Assembly: GCA_965544035.1 (NCBI GenBank)
Contig: CBEULR010000013.1
Location: forward strand, 1 to 56,771
Length of the DNA: 56,771 bases
Source: CBEULR01 sp965544035
GTDB lineage: Bacteria; Bacillota; Desulfotomaculia; Desulfotomaculales; Desulforudaceae
Direction: 5' to 3'
Below the pieces are notes generated by a model. That model worked only from the letters and a program-made list of their open reading frames with translations, searched no databases and was not told the DNA's origin. The position numbers and the translations under genes were made by a program. Shown in pieces: positions 24,679 through 31,476 of the stretch. Each line of letters starts with the position of its first letter. Position 1 is the first letter of the stretch.

Positions 24679-24754
24679 TGGGGCGTAGCCAAGGTGGTAA
24701 GGCGACGGACTTTGGATCCGTTATTCGTTGGTTCGAATCCAGCCGCCCCAGCCA
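24679..24754 (+). tRNA. tRNA-Gln (TTG)
   Basis: Acceptor TGGGGCG/CGCCCCA, D-loop CCAAGGTGGTAAGG, anticodon TTG in ACTTTGGAT, T-arm TGGTTCGAATCCA, encoded GCCA end. Confidence 0.97.
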
Positions 24755-24767
24755 AGTATAGAATTGT

Positions 24768-24843
24768 GAGCCATTAGCTCAGTTGGTAGAGCACCTGACT
24801 TTTAATCAGGGTGTCGCAGGTTCGAATCCTGCATGGCTCACCA
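24768..24843 (+). tRNA. tRNA-Lys (TTT)
   Basis: Acceptor GAGCCAT/ATGGCTC, D-arm GCTCAGTTGGTAGAGC, anticodon loop CTTTTAA (TTT), T-arm GCAGGTTCGAATCCTGC, encoded ACCA. Confidence 0.98.
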
Positions 24844-24855
24844 TAATAAAGAAAC

Positions 24856-24886
24856 AAACCCCCAAGCCTCGCGGATGGGGGTTTTT
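24856..24886 (+). terminator. terminator of the tRNA operon
   Basis: AAACCCCCA (24856-24864) pairs with TGGGGGTTT (24876-24884), followed by TT; it lies 13 bp after tRNA-Lys. Confidence 0.88.
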
Positions 24887-24907
24887 CCGTGTTAGTCTGG
24901 CAAGCCT

Positions 24908-25837
24908 TTATGTATCCGCTGTATTAATGGCTTCGCCGGTTATATTCCTACGCAACTTCTCAATTAAAGCGTTAACATCGTCAGCGTTTTTCAAAGGCAA
25001 GGCGCCTTCCGCTAACAGCTTCCGATTACCCCACGTTGTGGGCTCAGAATCATACTCCGCGGGATGGACCAAACAATACAGAAGCCTCCCCTGCTGCTTG
25101 CAGAAACGGACGGTATGCATCGTTCCCCCCTGTTCCTCGGTCTCAATGACAACAACGGCCTTGCTCAGCCCGCTTTGCAGGCGGTCACGCTCCACAAAGT
25201 ACTTGCTCCGGGGTTCCTCATCGGGCGGATACTCACTTATGAGACAGCCCCCGCTTTGCACAATCCGGTCAGCCAGTCCCTTGTTTTGTGGTGGGTAAAC
25301 CATATTCAAACCGTGTGCCACAGCGGCCACTGTCCGGCCCTGAGCAACCAGACAGCCTCTATGACCCTCTGTGTCACATCCGGCCGCCAGACCACTCACT
25401 ACTGTAATGTTGTGTCTCGCCAGAGTATGTCCAATACGGAATGCCCATTCCCTGCCGTAATCTGTGGGTCGTCTTGTCCCAATCACCGCAACGGACAGGG
25501 GATCGTGCAAGCAATCGGTGTTGCCAAGCGTATATAAAAGTACGGGCGGGTCCGGTATGTCTTTCAAGCGAAGCGGGAAGTCACTATCTAAGATGGTTCG
25601 AATCCCAATTCCCTTTGATTCGGCCAGAGCCTTTTGTGCTTTGGCCTTATCGTATGATTTCTTAAGGTCATCAAATGACCAGCCAACCTTTCTGCCCGGC
25701 CAAGCACTACGCACTGCCTCGTACGCAGCAGCATCATCGGCAGGAATGTGCGTAATCACATCCAGAATCTTAGCTGCTGTTTTTCTACAGACCCCCGGCA
25801 GTCCCAAGAGCGTAAGAATAAACGTGTCGTTCTGCAC
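24908..25837 (-). CDS. DprA/Smf-like protein
   Basis: Rossmann-type DprA (DNA-processing) family. About 309 aa from GTG 25837 (GGGG, 8-nt spacer); the frame is open to a GTG at 25915, which would overlap the next gene's stop by 17 bp and has an SD directly abutting it. Motifs: SVAVIGTRRPTDYGREWA, ITVVSGLAAGCDTEGHRG, AHGLNMVYPPQNKGLA, and YFVERDRLQSGLSKAVVVIE. The last replaces the usual R-N-R-I-I-A-G-L-S of the competence protein. Classical DprA loads RecA on incoming DNA; this divergent stand-alone copy, beside a tRNA array and less GC-rich in feel, may be an accessory paralogue. It is probably transcribed after the DUF815 gene. Confidence 0.85.
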   Translation of the reverse strand: MQNDTFILTLLGLPGVCRKTAAKILDVITHIPADDAAAYEAVRSAWPGRKVGWSFDDLKKSYDKAKAQKALAESKGIGIRTILDSDFPLRLKDIPDPPVLLYTLGNTDCLHDPLSVAVIGTRRPTDYGREWAFRIGHTLARHNITVVSGLAAGCDTEGHRGCLVAQGRTVAAVAHGLNMVYPPQNKGLADRIVQSGGCLISEYPPDEEPRSKYFVERDRLQSGLSKAVVVIETEEQGGTMHTVRFCKQQGRLLYCLVHPAEYDSEPTTWGNRKLLAEGALPLKNADDVNALIEKLRRNITGEAINTADT

Positions 25838-25898
25838 TGTATCAACCCCAGATTTGCACCCTTGATCCGGCACTGCCACTCCGGACCGACCCAGACCT

Positions 25899-27233
25899 TT
25901 ACGGGCGCCGATCACCCTCCAGACCCGCGCCCAGCAAGTGATTCAGGAACTGGCGGGCGGTGCGCCCGGAGCGGACGTTGTACATCCTCTCCCATTTCAG
26001 GGCCATCTCCCGTAGCTTGTCGCGGGGTATGTCCACGTTGTGGGCGGCAGCCAGCCCCTCCACAATCCGAAGGTATTCCTCCTGATCCGGGGCTGAAAAA
26101 GTGACCGTAATCCCGAAGCGGTCGGCAAGAGAGAGTTTCTCTTCCATCGCGTCCCGGGCGTGGATTTCCCCGGCACCGCCGTCCCGGTCGCTCCAGTTTT
26201 CCTGCACCAGATGCCTGCGGTTGGATGTGGCGTAGATGAGCACGTTGTCCGGTGGCGCTTCCACTCCGCCCTCCAGCACCGCTTTCAGATGCTTGTATTC
26301 GGTTTCGTGGCCTTCAAAGGAGAGATCATCAATGAAGACGATAAACCGCCGCGCTCTCTCCCTAAGGATTCCGGTTATCTGCGGGAAACAGGGCAGCTGG
26401 TGTTTGGGCAGTTCGACCAGACGCAGTCCCTGACCGGCATAACGGTTGACCAAAGCCTTAATGGTGGAAGACTTCCCGGTACCGCGGTCTCCATAGAGGA
26501 GCAGGTTATTGGCCGGTCTCCCCTTCAGAAAGGCCTCGGTGTTTTCGATCACTACTCTCTTTTGCCTTTGGTAGCCGAACAGGTCATCCAGGGTGATGGG
26601 ATCGGGGTGCCTGATCCCGGTAAGCCCCGTGCCCGGCTCCCAGCGGAATGCGGCGTAAAAGGCCATTTGACCGCACCCCGCGGTTCGGTAGAATTCGGCT
26701 GCGGAATCAGCCAGTTCAGCCGGCGGGGCGGGACCGGAAAACGCATCTTTGAGCTTCTCCAGGTGTTCCCGGGTGCCTGTCGGGTAATCGATCCTTTCGG
26801 GGTTGTCCGGCAGCGGCATATCCACCAACCCGCAGGTTTGGGCAAGAACACCAAGGTCCAGGCCGAAAAGCCGTTTAAGAATGCCCAAATCGTGGGCGGC
26901 GGCCTTTTTGAGGTCGGCGGGCAGGCTGGAACCCTCCTTTTCGGCCCGCAGGCTGAAAGGGTTCTCATCAGCGGCAATCAGGTACAAAAGGTGATTCTGC
27001 CAGGGATGGCCGGGGAGCCCGCTGCGCTCCGCCGCCTTGATCAGCCGGAAGTACAGTTCACACAGGCCGGACTGCAGTTCCCCGGAAGCGTAATCATCCT
27101 GCGCACAGCCTCGAAGCAGTTCGCGGAGCCCGCTTACAATATCATCCGACAGCAGCTTGCGATAGATGATCAGCCTGCCGGTCTCCGTGTAAACCTGGTG
27201 AAAGGAATTGTTCAGATGGGCATAGGTGGTCAC
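25899..27233 (-). CDS. DUF815-family AAA+ ATPase
   Basis: 444 aa. An unrecognised N-terminal helical domain (1-210) precedes an AAA+ module of the DUF815 (PF05673) family: LDDLFGYQRQKRVVIENTEAFL, Walker A LLYGDRGTGKSSTIKAL, Walker B RFIVFIDDLSFEG, sensor VLIYATSNRRHLVQENW, and C-terminal ARQFLNHLLG. GTG 27233 has GGGAG 9 nt upstream. Substrate and partner are unknown; the family is widespread in Firmicutes and described only as an ATP-binding protein. It overlaps or abuts the DprA-like gene downstream. Confidence 0.9.
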   Translation of the reverse strand: MTTYAHLNNSFHQVYTETGRLIIYRKLLSDDIVSGLRELLRGCAQDDYASGELQSGLCELYFRLIKAAERSGLPGHPWQNHLLYLIAADENPFSLRAEKEGSSLPADLKKAAAHDLGILKRLFGLDLGVLAQTCGLVDMPLPDNPERIDYPTGTREHLEKLKDAFSGPAPPAELADSAAEFYRTAGCGQMAFYAAFRWEPGTGLTGIRHPDPITLDDLFGYQRQKRVVIENTEAFLKGRPANNLLLYGDRGTGKSSTIKALVNRYAGQGLRLVELPKHQLPCFPQITGILRERARRFIVFIDDLSFEGHETEYKHLKAVLEGGVEAPPDNVLIYATSNRRHLVQENWSDRDGGAGEIHARDAMEEKLSLADRFGITVTFSAPDQEEYLRIVEGLAAAHNVDIPRDKLREMALKWERMYNVRSGRTARQFLNHLLGAGLEGDRRP

Positions 27234-27285
27234 CGGTTTCGACTCCCTTTACGTTTTTCTTGTTTTTTCGCTAACCGCCCGGTCT

Positions 27286-29181
27286 TCACCTGCCCGACTC
27301 CAGAGCCTCTTCCAATTCCTTCACCAGTCCTCCGAAATGCTCAGCCAGGGCCTCCACGGGCGCGGGAGAATCCATTTTGACGCCTGCTTTTTCCAGCAAC
27401 CGGATTGGATAGTCCGAATTCCCGGCAGCCAGAAAGGCAAGGTAGTTCTCCACCGCCCCCTCTTCCCCGGCCTTGATGCCGTTCACCAGGGTATAAGCCG
27501 CCGCCAGGGCGAGGGCGTAGTTGTGTACATAGAAGTGGTTGTAGAAATGAGGCACTTCCGACCAGCGCACCTTGGCCGTAGCATCCTCTTCAAGTTCCGC
27601 GCCGGCATACTTCTCCAGGATCTCCAGGTACAAGCCGTTCAAAACCTGAGCGGTGAGCGGAGTGCCGGCTTCCGCCAATTCATGGGCCTTTGCCTCAAAC
27701 TCGGAGAACATCACCTGCGTGAAGAAGGCGCCGGTAATCAGTTCGAGTTCCCGGTTCAACAGACAGATCTTTTCTTTTTCAGTACCCGCGTGATCAATAA
27801 GATAGTCTAGGAGCAGCAGTTCGTTCACAAAGGAGGCAACCTCGGCGGTAAGTTCCGTGCACCCATAGTATGTATACTCCTGATGACGATTCATGTACAT
27901 AAAGTGCATCGCGTGCCCCATCTCATGCGCCAGAGCCGAGACCCCATTCAGGCTGTTGTCATAATTCAGCAATACATAAGGATGGACGTCATAGACGGCC
28001 GTCGCGTAGGCGCCGCGCGCCTTATGGTCGTCCTCATACACGTCCACCCACCGCTGGGACAGTGCCTTCTTCAGGTCGGCGACATATTCTTTCCCCAGAG
28101 GCTGCAGGGCGGCCGCGACGATCTCTACTGCCTCGTCGTAAGGAATGCGGCGCTCGTAACCGTCCACAAGAGACACGCTGTTGTCATACGCGCTGTACTC
28201 TTCAAGGCCCAGGGCTTTTCGGCGCAGTTCATAATACTGGTGAAGGGAGTCCAGATGCTTATTGGTGGTCGTAAGTAGGGTCTCATAAACCTTTTCCGGG
28301 ACAAAATCCTGCGCCAGGGCGGCCTTAAGTGCGGAGGGGTAGTTTCGGGCCCGGGCCAGGAAAACGTTCTTTTTTACCTCGGCCGCATAGACTGCCGCCA
28401 GAGTGTTGTTGATCTTCGCAAGGCTCTGCATCCTGGCCTCAAAAGCCCGCTTCCGCAAATCGCGGTCACCGCCCCGGAGAATGGACTGGTATACGGCATC
28501 GGTCAGTTTGATGTCCTCGCCCTGCTCACCCTTGATCGTGGGCGGCTCGTAATCGGCGTAGAGCAATTTGCGGAAAATATCCTGAGGAGCCCCGGCCAGG
28601 CCGGCACTAAGCGAAAGAATCCGCTCTTCTTCCGCAGAGAGCACGTGTGCCCTCTGCTTGAGCAGTCTCTCCAGAGCCAGCCGGTACGGCGCCATCCGGG
28701 GGTCGGTTATCAGCGCTTTCAGCTTCTCTTCCGGCAGGGCCATGATTTCGGGCTCTATGAAGGAAGCGGCCTGTTGGTACCGCTCCGCAAGGAGTTCGGC
28801 CAGAGCTGCCGTTTCCTGGGCCTCGGGACCGGCCTGATCCAAATCCAGCTTAAGCCGCCCGTAGCATAAAACCTTATCCACGATCTTTCGCGCCTCTTCA
28901 TTTAATTGAAGACAGGAAATGATGCGCTTTGTAGAATTCAACCGCCCCTCGTATTCCTTGAACCGTGGAAGAAGCTTCTCCACCGCGGCGATATCCCGGT
29001 CAAACGAGGCACGGTCGGGATAGATGTCCGTGAGGTCCCATTTGTACTTTTCCGCAGTCTGGGGTCTCTTGATTACGTCAGTGGATGCGAAAACGGCAAC
29101 CGTCTGGCCGAGACACAGAATAATGACCGTCAGGAGAACCACAAGGCTTGTGCCAAACAGGCGTTTCGGCAAGAACATCAC
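27286..29181 (-). CDS. pepF: exported oligoendopeptidase F (M3 metallopeptidase)
   Basis: Zinc metallopeptidase of family M3B that cleaves oligopeptides, 631 aa. The active-site helix is HEMGHAMHFMYMNRHQEY with HExxH, and the second zinc ligand lies in ELTAEVASFVNELLL. Upstream are YKWDLTDIYPDRASFD (typical N-terminus) and AYDNSVSLVDGYERRIPYDEA. Residues 1-33 form a signal peptide (TSLVVLLTVIILCLGQTVAVFAS), so this copy should be secreted or anchored, unlike cytoplasmic PepF. The first codon is GTG (29181), immediately followed by ATG, with GAAAGG upstream. It stands alone, convergent with nothing close. Confidence 0.93.
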   Translation of the reverse strand: MMFLPKRLFGTSLVVLLTVIILCLGQTVAVFASTDVIKRPQTAEKYKWDLTDIYPDRASFDRDIAAVEKLLPRFKEYEGRLNSTKRIISCLQLNEEARKIVDKVLCYGRLKLDLDQAGPEAQETAALAELLAERYQQAASFIEPEIMALPEEKLKALITDPRMAPYRLALERLLKQRAHVLSAEEERILSLSAGLAGAPQDIFRKLLYADYEPPTIKGEQGEDIKLTDAVYQSILRGGDRDLRKRAFEARMQSLAKINNTLAAVYAAEVKKNVFLARARNYPSALKAALAQDFVPEKVYETLLTTTNKHLDSLHQYYELRRKALGLEEYSAYDNSVSLVDGYERRIPYDEAVEIVAAALQPLGKEYVADLKKALSQRWVDVYEDDHKARGAYATAVYDVHPYVLLNYDNSLNGVSALAHEMGHAMHFMYMNRHQEYTYYGCTELTAEVASFVNELLLLDYLIDHAGTEKEKICLLNRELELITGAFFTQVMFSEFEAKAHELAEAGTPLTAQVLNGLYLEILEKYAGAELEEDATAKVRWSEVPHFYNHFYVHNYALALAAAYTLVNGIKAGEEGAVENYLAFLAAGNSDYPIRLLEKAGVKMDSPAPVEALAEHFGGLVKELEEALESGR

Positions 29182-29347
29182 CAGCCTTTCAAGATATCCG
29201 GAAGGATCCCGGGAAAAAGCAAACCGTCTGATATAATCTTGGCTGTTTTCCCCAAGCTGATTCCCCGCCCCATGATTTTATAAAATGGACTTGTTCAGCC
29301 AAACCGGGACTTTTCGCTGATACACTACGATGTATCAAGGCACAAGC

Positions 29348-29377
29348 AGAAGGCACAGGATCAGTCCTGTGCCTTCT
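29348..29377 (-). terminator. perfect hairpin downstream of the 27-residue peptide gene
   Basis: AGAAGGCACAGGA (29348-29360) and its exact complement (29365-29377) form a 13-bp stem with a 4-nt loop. No long T run follows on either strand, so it may be a terminator of poor U-tract quality or a stabilising 3' hairpin for the gene at 29405-29488. Confidence 0.6.
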
Positions 29378-29404
29378 CACGATAAACATCAGCAAAATAA
29401 TGGA

Positions 29405-29488
29405 TTATTTCTCTTCCTTGGTTTCGGCTATTTCTTCTCTCTTTCTAAAGGGCCATAGGCGTCTGAAGAAACCGCGAATTCTGCTCAT
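29405..29488 (-). CDS. 27-residue Arg-rich amphipathic peptide
   Basis: Too short for ordinary gene calling but well supported. An AAAGGAGGGAG ribosome site lies 5-6 nt before ATG 29488. The 27-codon frame begins MSRIRGFFRRLWPFRKREE, ends ETKEEK, and stops at TAA. The N-terminal two thirds are basic and aromatic (five to six Arg, three Phe, one Trp), the C-terminus acidic; this suits a membrane-surface helix. A 13-bp hairpin lies 28 bp after the stop. It sits alone between pepF and the methyltransferase terminator. Function unknown; possibilities are a membrane-associated regulator, a toxin-like peptide or a spore peptide. Confidence 0.65.
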   Translation of the reverse strand: MSRIRGFFRRLWPFRKREEIAETKEEK

Positions 29489-29573
29489 CTGTCTCCCTCC
29501 TTTAATTGCATTATTGCCCGATCGTCACATATCTTAGTCATCCAGTGAACGATGCCCCCGTTTCCGATACAAA

Positions 29574-29604
29574 CAAAAAGACCGCCTTCCCTCAGAGGCG
29601 GTCT
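29574..29604 (-). terminator. terminator of the DNA methyltransferase gene
   Basis: AGACCGCCT (29579-29587) pairs with AGGCGGTCT (29596-29604); on the minus strand the stem runs into TTTTTGTTT. Confidence 0.9.
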
Positions 29605-29617
29605 CCGCCGGGACCGA

Positions 29618-30547
29618 TTAGCGTTTCTGAAAGATGAGAATAAACTCATGCACCTTGTTGACCCTGAACACGTACGGGTAGCCGAGCGGGCGAAGGTTGT
29701 TATACTCCCGCCGCCGGTCCCAGATGATGATGTCATCAAGGACAAACCCAATCTCGTTCAGGAGCTTCGTGATGTCCATATGGTACGGGAAGAAGGTGGA
29801 ACGCTTGCGGATATCCATCACCACAACCACACAGTACGAACCTGCCACCAATACCCGATACACCTGCTCAAATACAACCCCCACTTCGCGCAGAAAAGCC
29901 TGGTAATTGGGTATCCGGCCCAAATCACGCTCATTGTCCCCGTAATTGCGGATGGCCTTCCCGTCCGCCGAGCGGCGCTGGTTGAGGATGTCCCAGTACG
30001 GGGGTGAGGTGGCGCAGAAGTGCACGCTTTCGGGCTCCAGATAGCGCAGCAGATTCCGGCTGTCATCCCTGATGATGCGCGGGTAATACTCCGGATCACC
30101 TGTGACCTCTCCCAGGCGGAGTTCAGCCAGCTTCACATATTCCCTCGAAAGCTCAAAGCCGATCGATTTGTGCCCCCTGCTGAAAGCACTGCACAAGGTG
30201 CTGCCGCTGCCCATAAAGGGGTCCAGCACCACCCCCTGCGGGGGGCAGAATATCTCCATCAGTCGGTCGGTGAGGGCCGAGGGGAACATCGCCGGGTGCT
30301 TGAACGATCGCTCGTCGGCACTCTTGGCCAGGTCGTCCCACACACTGATCGAATACCGCAGCCAGGTGCGCCCGTCGAGGCGCCTGCCTTCGCCACCACT
30401 CTTCCCCGCTTCAAGATCCTTAAAGTTCTTGCTGGAGTTCGCGGCCGAGTCCTCACGCAATACGTAAACCCTCCCGCCCTTGATAAAGGAGTCCGTCGAC
30501 ACTGACATCTTCCCCGGAAGCAGGCGGCATCCCTTGTGGATAAACAA
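29618..30547 (-). CDS. orphan DNA methyltransferase (N4-cytosine/N6-adenine class)
   Basis: 309 aa from TTG 30547, or 296 aa from the ATG at codon 14 (30508), which has GGGGAAG close upstream. SAM-binding motif VLDPFMGSGSTLCSAF (about residues 96-111) precedes catalytic TSPPYWDILNQRR (about 179-191), with further conserved FILIFQKR at the end. TSPPY is the version seen in N4-cytosine enzymes; the motif order is FxGxG first, then SPPY. Target-recognition residues are probably between the last motifs. No restriction endonuclease is adjacent, so it looks like an orphan, possibly epigenetic, methylase. Monocistronic with its own terminator, next to tRNA-Leu. Confidence 0.9.
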   Translation of the reverse strand: MFIHKGCRLLPGKMSVSTDSFIKGGRVYVLREDSAANSSKNFKDLEAGKSGGEGRRLDGRTWLRYSISVWDDLAKSADERSFKHPAMFPSALTDRLMEIFCPPQGVVLDPFMGSGSTLCSAFSRGHKSIGFELSREYVKLAELRLGEVTGDPEYYPRIIRDDSRNLLRYLEPESVHFCATSPPYWDILNQRRSADGKAIRNYGDNERDLGRIPNYQAFLREVGVVFEQVYRVLVAGSYCVVVVMDIRKRSTFFPYHMDITKLLNEIGFVLDDIIIWDRRREYNNLRPLGYPYVFRVNKVHEFILIFQKR

Positions 30548-30568
30548 CTTTGCCCATCTTCAGTATGG

Positions 30569-30597
30569 TTGATTTCGAGTAGTTGATACTTTATAAT
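30569..30597 (+). promoter_or_regulatory. promoter of tRNA-Leu
   Basis: TTGATT (30569-30574), 17-bp spacer, TATAAT (30592-30597); 11 bp before the mature tRNA 5' end. Confidence 0.85.
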
Positions 30598-30607
30598 GGT
30601 AAAGTAC

Positions 30608-30692
30608 GCGGGCGTGGCGGAACGGCAGACGCGCCAGACTTAGGATCTGGTGAGCTTAGCTCGTGGAGGTTCAAGTCCTCTCGCCCGCACCA
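30608..30692 (+). tRNA. tRNA-Leu (TAG)
   Basis: Acceptor GCGGGCG/CGCCCGC, anticodon TAG in ACTTAGGAT, a long variable arm (TGAGCTTAGCTCG) as expected for a class II tRNA, T-loop GGTTCAAGTCC, encoded ACCA. Confidence 0.97.
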
Positions 30693-30708
30693 GAAGCTTG
30701 CAATTAAG

Positions 30709-30742
30709 AAAGGGTTTCGGATGTCTCCATCCGAAACCCTTT
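30709..30742. terminator. bidirectional terminator after tRNA-Leu
   Basis: A 15-bp stem (30709-30723 with 30728-30742) with a 4-nt loop. Plus strand ends TTTTG, minus strand TTTCTT, so it can serve tRNA-Leu and the convergent 221-residue gene. Confidence 0.88.
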
Positions 30743-30757
30743 TGTGGTTGGTGTGAA

Positions 30758-31423
30758 CTAATCGTCATAGTCGTTGTCGTTAATCAGGGGAACCAGCTCC
30801 GCGTGTCTGAACGTGTTCGCGGCGATGAAGCTGCTGGCCTCAAGCGGCGCGGGTCCGGCCTGGGTCCGCGTGGCCGTCCAGCCGTATACACCCGGCACCA
30901 TCCCCACAAACTGGACCTCATACTGCAAAGGCAAGACATCATTGATGATCTCCGACTCCGTGCACTGGGGATCAAGCTCAAGATCAATCTCTTCATACAG
31001 GGCCTTCGGACACTGCGTAAGATCCCACACCAATACGACTACCGTCTGGGTTTCATCGGTATTATTCAACACCTTGACCACCAGACTGCCGGCCGTAACA
31101 TCCTTGATCACCGGTCCCGTGGTCAGGGTGCCGTTGCCGTTCGGGATCAGCTGATCCAGTCTCGCTTCGATCGCCCGAATTTCCCTCTTGATTTCCTTCA
31201 GCCCGAATTTCCTGTTCAGCAGCAGTTTGATAATGATCAGAAGCAGGATGAGTCTTATGATTTTCAGAGACTTAGAACCACCACTAATGCCACACGCCGC
31301 CAGTATCTTGGGAAGACTGTCTATGGCGTCTTGAAGCTCACCGGCATCGATGCTCCGGTTTGCGGATAATGCAGTCACCAAATCGTTGGCTTCCAGCAGC
31401 GTTCTCTCGATATCAGATGACAT
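30758..31423 (-). CDS. hypothetical membrane protein
   Basis: 221 aa. Residues 1-48 are helical and acidic, residues about 50-68 form a strongly hydrophobic segment (SLKIIRLILLLIIIKLLL), then a basic linker (NRKFGLKEIKREIRAIEARL) leads into a beta-rich domain (VTAGSLVVKVLNNTDETQTVVVLVWDL ..., about 105-200), whose short repeats suggest an immunoglobulin-like sandwich. It ends in an acidic tail. The ATG directly follows a C6...G6 hairpin that also contains the SD (GAGGGGGG). No family recognised; a surface or spore-coat role is a guess from the layout. Confidence 0.75.
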   Translation of the reverse strand: MSSDIERTLLEANDLVTALSANRSIDAGELQDAIDSLPKILAACGISGGSKSLKIIRLILLLIIIKLLLNRKFGLKEIKREIRAIEARLDQLIPNGNGTLTTGPVIKDVTAGSLVVKVLNNTDETQTVVVLVWDLTQCPKALYEEIDLELDPQCTESEIINDVLPLQYEVQFVGMVPGVYGWTATRTQAGPAPLEASSFIAANTFRHAELVPLINDNDYDD

Positions 31424-31428
31424 AAAAA

Positions 31429-31468
31429 CCCCCCTCGAAGATTATTTTCCAATATATTCCTCGGGGGG
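31429..31468 (-). promoter_or_regulatory. hairpin overlapping the ribosome site of the 221-residue gene
   Basis: On the minus strand CCCCCC pairs with GGGGGG (31463-31468 with 31429-31434), inside which GAGGA pairs with TCTTC. The right arm is the SD and is followed by TTTTT-ATG. It thus looks both like a terminator for the upstream GGDEF gene and like a structure that hides the ribosome site. Confidence 0.5.
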
Positions 31469-31476
31469 ATTTTCTG

